A stretch of DNA of 13,374 nucleotides from JANRIC01 sp033765345 (GTDB lineage: Bacteria; Bacteroidota; Bacteroidia; Cytophagales; Microscillaceae): the NCBI GenBank assembly GCA_033765345.1, contig JANRIC010000023.1, positions 1 to 13,374 of the forward strand. The letters run 5' to 3'. Below are positions 1 through 6,026 of this stretch, piece by piece. The notes beneath the pieces were generated by a model that made no database searches, was not told the origin of the DNA, and saw nothing but the letters and a program-made list of their open reading frames with translations. Each line of letters begins with the position of its first letter. Within the stretch, counting starts at the first letter, position 1. The translations under genes were made by a program, and so were the position numbers.

Positions 1-188
1 ATAAGCCTTTTAGCTTCGCTTGATAATCCTTGATGGGTGTAGGAAACAACATACTGTTTTCCGCAATTTTTACAAATACATCTGGGTTTGCCATAATAAG
101 TATTCCCATTTTTTACTACATTTGAGCTGCCGCAGTGAGGATAATCTGGCTTTTCTATATTCTTGTAATTTATGTCTCGTAAACTCAA
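1..188 (-). CDS. IS1-type InsA-like zinc-finger protein, N-terminal part only (partial)
   Basis: The minus-strand frame contains PHCGSSNVVKNGNTYYGKPR followed by CICKNCGKQYVV. This matches the layout of the InsA N-terminal zinc finger: a CxxC pair, then NG.....G..R..C..C. InsA-type proteins bind the element ends and act with InsB in transposition. The first cysteine expected two residues before His-Cys is a tyrosine here (codon TAT; TGT would restore it), so the finger may be damaged. No ATG lies in frame upstream. The frame is open from about 227, and TTG at 188 is only one candidate start. The 3' part is beyond the window. It may be a decayed copy. Confidence 0.55.
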   Translation of the reverse strand, partial: MSLRDINYKNIEKPDYPHCGSSNVVKNGNTYYGKPRCICKNCGKQYVVSYTHQGLSSEAKRL

Positions 189-241
189 AATTATAACTTC
201 ATTGCGGTTTTTTAAACCATCATTACATTTTTAGGACTACC
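1..241 (-). mobile_element. End of an IS1-family-like insertion sequence, cut by the window edge
   Basis: The first 241 bases, read on the minus strand, encode the zinc-finger start of an IS1-type InsA protein, with about 40 bp of non-coding end sequence outside it. The probable outer terminus is near base 241, where the minus strand begins GGTAGTCCTAAAAATG. Ends starting with GG fit IS1-type elements. The other end and any target duplication lie outside the window, so the boundary is inferred. The element stops about 95 bp before the tpiA start codon and about 40 bp before the tpiA promoter. Confidence 0.6.
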
Positions 242-278
242 AAATTCGTATCATAAAAATTATTTAACCTGAATTTTC

Positions 279-308
279 CTTGCCTCTATCACAAAATTTC
301 TATTTTTG
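279..308 (+). promoter_or_regulatory. Probable tpiA promoter (Bacteroidota type)
   Basis: CTTG at 279-282, an 18-bp spacer, and TATTTTTG at 301-308 match the -33 TTG and -7 TAnnTTTG pattern of the Bacteroidota primary sigma factor. The start codon follows 26 bp downstream, leaving a leader of roughly 20 bases with no Shine-Dalgarno sequence. The match is by eye. Confidence 0.55.
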
Positions 309-334
309 TTCAAAAAACAAAAACACTTGAAATC

Positions 335-1096
335 ATGAGAAAAAAGATTGTTGCCGGAAACTGGAAAATGAACAAAACCCTGGAAGAAGGCCTTGCCCTG
401 GCCTCTGAAATCATCGCTCAAGTAGCCCAGAATGTGCCTGCCGATACAGTGGTAGTGCTGAACACGCCTTTTATCCACCTGACCGAAGTAAGAAAGATGA
501 TTCCCACAGGCACAAATATTTTCCTGGGAGCGCAAAACTGCTACACTGAAGCTTCGGGGGCTTTTACGGGTGAAATCTCGGCGGCAATGCTTAAATCCAT
601 TCCCGTAGAATATACCATCATCGGGCATAGCGAGCGTAGAGAATATTTTCAGGAAAATAACCAACAATTGGCTAAAAAGCTGGATTTGCTCCTTGAGCAG
701 GGAATTACCCCGATTTTTTGCTGCGGCGAATCCTTGGGAATTCGTGAGGCAGGTACACACCTAGACTTTGTGAAAAATCAGGTGACCGAAAGCCTTTTCC
801 ACCTTTCTTATGAGCAAATGACCCAAATTGTCATTGCTTACGAACCTATCTGGGCAATCGGTACTGGCAAAACCGCTACTGCCGAACAGGCGCAGGAAAT
901 GCAGGCTGCTATACGCCAATACATTGCCTCAAAATATGGCGACGAGTTGGCAGAGGGTTTATCCATTCTTTATGGAGGTAGTGTAAAACCCGACAATGCC
1001 CGTGAGATATTTGCACAGCCAGATGTAGACGGTGGATTGATCGGCGGTGCATCACTCAAAACTTCCGACTTTCTCGAAATTGCCAAATCTTTTTAA
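335..1096 (+). CDS. tpiA: Triosephosphate isomerase
   Basis: This cytoplasmic enzyme interconverts dihydroxyacetone phosphate and glyceraldehyde 3-phosphate in glycolysis and gluconeogenesis. The 253-residue protein has the normal family length and looks intact. All diagnostic elements are present: GNWKMN at residues 8-13 with substrate-binding Asn9 and Lys11, the catalytic histidine in GHSERR (His98), and the catalytic glutamate in AYEPIWAIGTGKTA (Glu170) with the closing loop 6 after it. The phosphate-binding segments YGGSVKP (213-219) and GGLIGGASL (233-241) are also there. The ATG at 335 gives the expected short N-terminus before GNWK. It has its own promoter and stands alone in its pathway here. 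The next gene begins 65 bp downstream with a separate -7 box. Confidence 0.98.
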   Translation: MRKKIVAGNWKMNKTLEEGLALASEIIAQVAQNVPADTVVVLNTPFIHLTEVRKMIPTGTNIFLGAQNCYTEASGAFTGEISAAMLKSIPVEYTIIGHSERREYFQENNQQLAKKLDLLLEQGITPIFCCGESLGIREAGTHLDFVKNQVTESLFHLSYEQMTQIVIAYEPIWAIGTGKTATAEQAQEMQAAIRQYIASKYGDELAEGLSILYGGSVKPDNAREIFAQPDVDGGLIGGASLKTSDFLEIAKSF

Positions 1097-1113
1097 TTTT
1101 TGGTAAAATTCTG

Positions 1114-1161
1114 TATCTTTGGTGGTAAAAAATTAATCAATCGATTGTAAATTTTACCACC
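1114..1161 (+). promoter_or_regulatory. Promoter box plus inverted-repeat operator candidate before the ParB-like gene
   Basis: TATCTTTG at 1114-1121 fits the -7 TAnnTTTG consensus; no convincing -33 box was seen at the right distance. GGTGGTAAAA at 1121-1130 is repeated exactly in inverted orientation as TTTTACCACC at 1152-1161, ending on the base before the ATG. Within the 21-bp interval lies a second perfect palindrome, CAATCGATTG (1138-1147). With transcription expected to start near 1127, the left arm overlaps the start point. A DNA operator is therefore more likely than an RNA hairpin, although this is inference. Confidence 0.5.
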
Positions 1162-2877
1162 ATGGCCCAACAGAAACCCCCAAACGACGCCCCTATGGAG
1201 TGGAATATCAACGCTTCCGATCTTGTAATTCGGGAGTCTAAAGTAATACTTATCTCTGTATCCAAGCTTAGTCCCCACCCCGATAACCGCCCTTTGGGAG
1301 CCAGTGAGGAGAAAATCAAACAATTACGTACCCTGATCGCCAATACGGGTTTTGATAGTTCACATCCATTGGTAGTGCGCCCTTACAGCCAAGGTTATCA
1401 AATCATTGAGGGTGAGCACCGCTTCAAAGCCGCTAAATCACTGGGTTATCTGGATTTGCCTTGTGTGATTCGAGAGCTTTCGGATACCGAAGCACTCATC
1501 CAGCTCGTACTCGGTAACATCCAAAGTGAAAGCAAACCGCTCGAGATTGGCCTGAATGCGCTCAAAGTCGTCCAAAAAGAGCAAGGACTTTCCGTACTCG
1601 AGTACGCCCGCCGTCTCGGACTCAGCGAAACCAGTATTCGCAGATACATGAATGCCAGCGAGGTGTATCAGTTTGTAGCGACCCAACTGCCCGAAGGTGC
1701 GGCCTTGCTCGATGAAGTCTACAAACTGGAAGAAATCCATCGCTGCCCACAGTCAGATTGGGTTTGGTTGCACGACCTGATTACCAAACACAGCCTTTCT
1801 AAAACGCAGGTTATCGAGATTTCGCAAGCTATCCGGGAGATCAAAACCGATAATGCGGCCATTTACGCTTTATTTGATTTTATGAAAATACGTCAAGACA
1901 TCGCCGAGGAAATCCGCAAGGGAGGTAATACCCTCGGGGCAATGTACCAAGATTTGATACGTACCCTAGAAAACAGCTACGACAACCTCGACGAAACCAT
2001 CACCCTCTACGAATACAATGTGCTCAATGACAGCATCGACAAAGAAGTCATAGACCTCAAAATCTGGTTTATCAATACGCTCAAAGCCCTCAAAAACATC
2101 ACCAAGCAAAACGTACTCGAAACCTACAAGGATGCCCTTCAGCTCAAGCGTAGCAGCAGCCAAGAAGAGGCCGAAAGAACTGCGGCGTACTTCAGGGATA
2201 AAAAAAATGCCAAAGAACGCGAAGAACAGGAACGCATCGAGCGAGAAATGCGCCAGGTCAAAGAAGGTGAATGGTGGCAACTAGGGGATCATTTTTTATT
2301 TTGTGGGGATGGAGCTAACCCTGAGTTTTATCAGCGTATCCCCAATCATGCAGCTTTTGCCTTCTCCAATCCACCTGTCATACAGGAAGTCAAAAACAAA
2401 GACAATCAAATCTTCTGGAAACTCGACTGGCTGATTCAAAAAGCCGAAGTGGTAGCCGTTACGCCCTCGCTCGAGAAACTGCAATATTTCTTACGCATTA
2501 GCCAAATGCCCTATCGCTGGTCTATGTCCGCCCAACTGACCCTGAAAAAAGCCGAAGCAGGGCTGGGTTCCTGGATTTATACAGCACTTTTCTCCCGTAA
2601 AAATATCGATCCCAAAATCTCTGATACCTGGAAGGTGGACAGTTCTGACCTCAAAGGCACCAAAACCTTTGATTTCCTCAAATACCTGATCGATGCCTTT
2701 AGCCGCGAACAGGAAATCGTGATAGATACCCACGCCGGATTCGGGGCTATGTTTATGCTGGCCGAAAAAGGCAGCCGCATCTGCTACGGTGCCGAAGTAA
2801 ACCCCAGCCTCTGCAAAGAAATCATTGAAAAATGGGAAGATGAAACGGGGTATACAGCAAAAAAGGTGGAGAAGTAA
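1162..2877 (+). CDS. ParB/RepB-domain DNA-binding protein with degenerate DNA-methyltransferase-like C-terminus
   Basis: The 571-residue protein has three visible parts. Residues about 30-125 form a ParB-like N-terminal domain, with SPHPDNRP, the GEHR box (84-87) and FKAAKSLGY. Residues about 143-169 contain a helix-turn-helix (YARRLGLSETSIRRYM), as in ParB/Spo0J/RepB proteins. After a charged, probably coiled-coil stretch (about 330-368), residues 369-566 follow the order of a DNA methyltransferase: WWQLGDHFLFCGDG, then SNPP (402-405), then IDTHAGFGAMF (521-531) and YGAEVNPSLCKEIIEKWED. In active relatives these positions read as a DPPY/NPPY-type catalytic motif and DPFxGSGT-type SAM motif; both are altered here, so methylation may be lost. 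There is no ParA beside it, which argues against an ordinary partition role. A gene regulator or a domesticated phage or plasmid protein is possible. The function is not established. Confidence 0.8.
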   Translation: MAQQKPPNDAPMEWNINASDLVIRESKVILISVSKLSPHPDNRPLGASEEKIKQLRTLIANTGFDSSHPLVVRPYSQGYQIIEGEHRFKAAKSLGYLDLPCVIRELSDTEALIQLVLGNIQSESKPLEIGLNALKVVQKEQGLSVLEYARRLGLSETSIRRYMNASEVYQFVATQLPEGAALLDEVYKLEEIHRCPQSDWVWLHDLITKHSLSKTQVIEISQAIREIKTDNAAIYALFDFMKIRQDIAEEIRKGGNTLGAMYQDLIRTLENSYDNLDETITLYEYNVLNDSIDKEVIDLKIWFINTLKALKNITKQNVLETYKDALQLKRSSSQEEAERTAAYFRDKKNAKEREEQERIEREMRQVKEGEWWQLGDHFLFCGDGANPEFYQRIPNHAAFAFSNPPVIQEVKNKDNQIFWKLDWLIQKAEVVAVTPSLEKLQYFLRISQMPYRWSMSAQLTLKKAEAGLGSWIYTALFSRKNIDPKISDTWKVDSSDLKGTKTFDFLKYLIDAFSREQEIVIDTHAGFGAMFMLAEKGSRICYGAEVNPSLCKEIIEKWEDETGYTAKKVEK

Positions 2878-3007
2878 CAGGGGTATGATGAATGCCCTGT
2901 GAGGCATCGACCACGGGATGAGGGATAATGAATATCTCTAAAGGCTTTTGAAATTGATTATGACGAAAAATATATTTTTAAAGAGGTACTTTGATATAAA
3001 TCGCCAA

Positions 3008-3085
3008 CCCATAAATTTTCCCTCTGGGACAATATTTTGTTTGTATGCATTATTTTTCTACCCATAAGCTGTCCCTCTGGGACAA
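3008..3085. repeat. Two REP-like palindromic repeats
   Basis: Two related copies lie 53 bp apart: CCCATAA followed by TCCCTCTGGGACAA at 3008-3032 and 3061-3085. The core of copy two, GTCCC-TCT-GGGAC, forms a five-base-pair stem with a three-base loop; copy one has one pair fewer. Paired short palindromes in a gap between genes resemble REP elements. Copies elsewhere in the genome would be needed to confirm this. The rest of the 2878-3169 gap shows no gene. Confidence 0.55.
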
Positions 3086-3111
3086 AATCTATTTGCAGTC
3101 ATTCAAAAACC

Positions 3112-3146
3112 AATAAAAAAGCCATCGGTTAAACCAAACCGATGGC
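3112..3146 (-). terminator. Intrinsic terminator of the YceI-like gene
   Basis: On the minus strand GCCATCGGTT and AACCGATGGC form a perfect 10-bp stem (3121-3130 with 3137-3146) with a six-base loop. It is followed by TTTTTTATTG (3120 down to 3111). It lies 24 bp after the stop codon of the minus-strand gene at 3170. Confidence 0.88.
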
Positions 3147-3169
3147 TTCACTAAGTATTTGTAATACCT

Positions 3170-3715
3170 TTATTTGGCATAAGTGGCATCCAGCACAACT
3201 TTGATTTGGTCGTGGCCATCAACAAATAGTGCAGCCGGAATCTCAATCCCGTGGTCAGAGGCTTTGATCAAAAACTCAGACCTCACTCGGATATCGGTAT
3301 CTGTAATGCTCACAATGGCAGAAACCTTTCTTTGAATATTTATGCCGTGCATGTCTAGGATACCGTTTACTTCAATTTCTTGGTCTTGACGGCTATTCAG
3401 GTCGATTTTTTTGGTAAGTTTTCCTACAAAGGTCGTTTTAGGAAACTTATCCGCTTCCATATAAACCGTCTTGAATTGTTGTTCTACGAGAGGGTTATCA
3501 AACTCGAAAGACTTGATGTCTACGTTAAAAATCACCGCCTCGGCATTCAGATCCAGGATAGAGTATATGTTATCGGTATTGGCTGACATTTTTCCTAAAC
3601 TCAGGTCAAATGACAATGCCACTTTGCCTCGTTTGGAATTATACACTTCGCCTCGTTTTAAGATAGAGGCTGTAAGGGTAAGTATTATTAGACAAATAAT
3701 GGATGCTAGTTTCAT
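3170..3715 (-). CDS. YceI-like (lipocalin-fold) secreted protein
   Basis: This 181-residue protein has a hydrophobic N-terminal segment (residues 1-18, KLASIICLIILTLTA) consistent with export to the periplasm. The YceI family signature is clear in FDNPLVEQQFK (71-81), YMEADKFPKTTF (85-96), EVNGILDMHGI (115-125) and the closing beta-strand HDQIKVVLDATY. YceI-type proteins fold as extended lipocalin-like barrels that bind isoprenoid-like or other lipids; the ligand here is unknown. The usual N-terminal W.ID..HS.I.F segment is poorly conserved (YNSKRGKVALSF instead), so it is a divergent member. It is transcribed singly on the minus strand, with a strong terminator downstream and a hairpin separating it from the gene upstream. 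Confidence 0.85.
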   Translation of the reverse strand: MKLASIICLIILTLTASILKRGEVYNSKRGKVALSFDLSLGKMSANTDNIYSILDLNAEAVIFNVDIKSFEFDNPLVEQQFKTVYMEADKFPKTTFVGKLTKKIDLNSRQDQEIEVNGILDMHGINIQRKVSAIVSITDTDIRVRSEFLIKASDHGIEIPAALFVDGHDQIKVVLDATYAK

Positions 3716-3770
3716 ATCTTTCTGTTCACGTCCAAATTAGAAGATTTTAGAGAGATGAACGAAATTCCAC

Positions 3771-3799
3771 TTTGAAGAGCCGAAAGCTCGGCCTTCAAA
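3771..3799 (-). terminator. Hairpin after the TM/beta-barrel gene, possible terminator
   Basis: TTTGAAGAGCCGA and TCGGCCTTCAAA pair into a 12-bp stem with one bulged base and a four-base loop (AAGC). It lies 67 bp after the stop codon of the minus-strand gene at 3866. No clear T-run follows on the minus strand, so it may be a weak terminator or a processing or stability hairpin. Confidence 0.5.
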
Positions 3800-3865
3800 A
3801 TGGGATTTGGTATGAGGTGTGTAAGGTTTAGTACAAAAAAGTATCAAGAATTGATCTTTTTTTGA

Positions 3866-5206
3866 TTAATGTACTCCGTACATCAGCAAAGTTCGGACTC
3901 CAAAGGAGGATATTTGAATATTTTCAGAGCCTGTTCCCCGAAGGGCTAATTTGTAATAAGGATTGATCTGTGCTTTTACATGTCTGGATACTTGGGTTTC
4001 TATACCAAGGCTGGTATTCAATGTACTTAAAGGAAAGAATTTTTCCTGATCGTACTTGGTTTCTTTTTCGTTCAAAATTGCCCGAAAAGAAGTATAAGGA
4101 TTGATAATATCGGTTTCCTGCTCGATATGTTGTTTGGTATATACATAAGTGGAGAAACCTCCCGACATGAAAAAGTGAGTTTTTTTTCCTTTGTAGAAGG
4201 TATACTTCAATTCAAGAGGAATGTCTATAATGTCAGAACTAACGGACATAGATTCGGCGATCACCAGTCTTTGGCTGGTTGAATTCAAGATTACGTTGAC
4301 GGAAGTAGGAGCGGGAGATTTATCGAAGTCAATCACATCATACCCTTTATGACTGAATGAAAGCCCTGTCCGAAGGGCTAATTTAGGGCTAAAAGACCAT
4401 TCGGCTATTAATCCTGTGTTGGAAGTCCAATTGTTCTGCTCTGCCAATGAAATTACATCATATTCGGGGGCGTAGGTCAATCCGATGTAAAGAGGATTGG
4501 TCATCCACCATTTTTTTTCTTTGACATGCTCAGGGATGGCAACGTATGGCATAGAAGACTCCCTATTTTGGCTTTCGGGATATTTCAAATCGATGCCTGT
4601 AAGACTTGTTAGGCTTGTTAGAAAAGGTATCGCCACTCTTTTTTCAGAAGACTGACTGATGATAGAATCGGGCTTATTTACCTGTACTATAAGGGCTTGC
4701 TCTTGGTTTTGAGGTTTCTGAGTGTCGGTTGAAGGAGGGCTTACCTGGAATAAGGGTTTCTGCCCTTCTTTTTGTGAATAAATTTCTTCGGGTTTAATTG
4801 TTTGAATCTTAGAGATTTCAGATTTGCCGAGTGTTGAATTCTCTGGGTTTAATTCAGTAATATTTTCAGTTAAGGAATCAGTAGAGTTTAATTCATAGAA
4901 TTTATTTTGAGTTTTAGAGTTATTTGTTTGGGTCTGATCGGTAATTATCTGACTGTTGGTCGCTTTTTGTATAGCATTAAAATATGCCCATAAAAAAGCC
5001 TGCAAAGCTAGTAACAACACGGACGCTGCCGCAAGTCTAGCCCAAGTCAATTTGGCTTGTCGGGGAGGAACCACAGCCCGATTGTGTGCTTGTAGTTTTT
5101 CCCGGAGATTTAGCCAGGCCTGCTCATCAAAAGGTACTTGGATATTGTTGAGCTTTTGCCTGATAAAATCATCCAGTTCGTGATTTTCATCGTCTCTGTC
5201 AATCAT
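3866..5206 (-). CDS. Single-TM protein with C-terminal outer-membrane-type beta-barrel domain, partner of the ECF sigma factor
   Basis: The 446-residue protein has four parts. Residues 1-54 are charged and soluble and include FDEQAWLNLREKL, which I recognise from Bacteroidota proteins encoded after ECF sigma genes. One membrane helix follows at about 55-77, then a long Ser/Thr/Gln/Asn-rich linker (about 80-230). Residues about 237-446 show alternating beta-strand patterns such as YIGLTYAPEYD, LALRTGLSFSHKGYD and VSRHVKAQINPYYKLALRG, typical of small outer-membrane barrels. Its ATG overlaps the sigma stop codon by one base, so translation is probably coupled. By position it could regulate or sense for the sigma factor, in the manner of an anti-sigma factor, but no classic anti-sigma zinc motif is visible. 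The role is inferred. Confidence 0.7.
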   Translation of the reverse strand: MIDRDDENHELDDFIRQKLNNIQVPFDEQAWLNLREKLQAHNRAVVPPRQAKLTWARLAAASVLLLALQAFLWAYFNAIQKATNSQIITDQTQTNNSKTQNKFYELNSTDSLTENITELNPENSTLGKSEISKIQTIKPEEIYSQKEGQKPLFQVSPPSTDTQKPQNQEQALIVQVNKPDSIISQSSEKRVAIPFLTSLTSLTGIDLKYPESQNRESSMPYVAIPEHVKEKKWWMTNPLYIGLTYAPEYDVISLAEQNNWTSNTGLIAEWSFSPKLALRTGLSFSHKGYDVIDFDKSPAPTSVNVILNSTSQRLVIAESMSVSSDIIDIPLELKYTFYKGKKTHFFMSGGFSTYVYTKQHIEQETDIINPYTSFRAILNEKETKYDQEKFFPLSTLNTSLGIETQVSRHVKAQINPYYKLALRGTGSENIQISSFGVRTLLMYGVH

Positions 5207-5757
5207 TACTCATAAGATAATTTTTGAAACATCTTTTGCAGATGTTTTCTGGCTTTGGCCAGGTTTGATTTAGAAGTTCCAATATGAATGCCTAACTTTT
5301 GTGCTATTTCTTCGTGTTTAAATCCTTCAATAACATACAAATTAAATACAATTCTATAAGAAGGTGGCAATTCCTGGACTAATTTTAAAATTTCTTGTTC
5401 AGAAATTTCATCCAGCACATTGGTTTTCTCATAGATTTTTTGGGCATGTACTACCTCAAGGTATTGCACATCGTGGTTTCTTTTCCGATAGTAATCAATA
5501 GAAGTATTGATCATTATCCTTCTAAGCCATAGATGAAAAGGCTTGCTGCGGTCAAAAAGATGAAGTTTGGTAAATACCTTTAAGAAACCATCGTTGACGA
5601 TTTCCTGCGCTTCTTCCTGATGAGAGGCATATCGCAAGCAAATGCTCATAGCATAACTAAAGAAGTGCTGATACAGTTCTTTTTGAGCACTTTCCTTTCC
5701 TTGGCTACAAGAATCCAATAAATTGGCCAAATGTATATCATTGGATTTCAAATTCAC
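5206..5757 (-). CDS. ECF-family RNA polymerase sigma-70 factor
   Basis: The 183-residue protein has the length and layout of an extracytoplasmic-function sigma factor, which directs RNA polymerase to a small regulon, often for envelope functions. Region 2 covers about residues 25-100 (YASHQEEAQEIVNDGFLKVF, then LWLRRIMINTSIDYYRKRN). Region 4 covers about 126-178 (LPPSYRIVFNLYVIEGFKHE followed by the helix-turn-helix EIAQKLGIHIGTSKSNLAKAR). The start is GTG at 5757. An in-frame TAA lies three codons upstream, and the first internal ATG (residue 32) would remove part of region 2, so the GTG is preferred. It forms a two-gene unit with the TM/beta-barrel gene. Confidence 0.93.
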   Translation of the reverse strand: MNLKSNDIHLANLLDSCSQGKESAQKELYQHFFSYAMSICLRYASHQEEAQEIVNDGFLKVFTKLHLFDRSKPFHLWLRRIMINTSIDYYRKRNHDVQYLEVVHAQKIYEKTNVLDEISEQEILKLVQELPPSYRIVFNLYVIEGFKHEEIAQKLGIHIGTSKSNLAKARKHLQKMFQKLSYE

Positions 5758-6026
5758 GAAGCTTTATAGTTAGTAATGATTTCACGACATTTTTTTTTAA
5801 ATGGTTGCCTTGGCATGGTTCAAAAAAATCTTTTTGTAGGTTTTGTAGCGTTTGTAGCTTTTTGTCCGTCTTGGGCATAACCAATCCATTGAACTCTTCA
5901 GGCAACCCTAAGACTTTGTTGGGCGTGATGACTAAAAATCGAAACCCTTTTACAGTCTTTGATGATAAAATTCTTGAATAGTTTAATGATTTAAAAATTT
6001 AATTCACCCATTAACAAGTCATTATC
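5758..6026. other. Divergent intergenic control region between the sigma gene and the lipoprotein gene
   Basis: This 269-bp gap must carry start signals for both directions. A possible plus-strand promoter is TTTG at 5958-5961, 17 bp, then TAGTTTAA at 5979-5986, which matches TAnnTTTG only in part. No convincing primary-type promoter was seen for the sigma gene. The region also holds three spaced TTTGTAG copies and open frames on both strands without good starts. Confidence 0.4.
5833..5857. repeat. Three TTTGTAG direct repeats at 9-bp spacing
   Basis: TTTGTAG occurs at 5833-5839, 5842-5848 and 5851-5857, exactly nine bases apart. It could be an iterated regulator site or a small tandem duplication. 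Confidence 0.5.

Noticed and set aside
1097..1104. TTTG at 1099-1102 as a -33 box for the ParB-like gene
   Set aside because: It lies only 11 bp from the -7 box at 1114, too close for the normal spacing.
1162..2877. A chromosome-partition ParB with a parS centromere
   Set aside because: No ParA gene is adjacent and no canonical 16-bp parS site was seen; the C-terminus is methyltransferase-like rather than a ParB dimerisation domain.
5758..6026. Plus-strand open frame through the divergent gap, ending near 5981
   Set aside because: It is open for many codons but has no ATG, crosses a run of T, and mirrors an open frame on the other strand, so coding is not supported.
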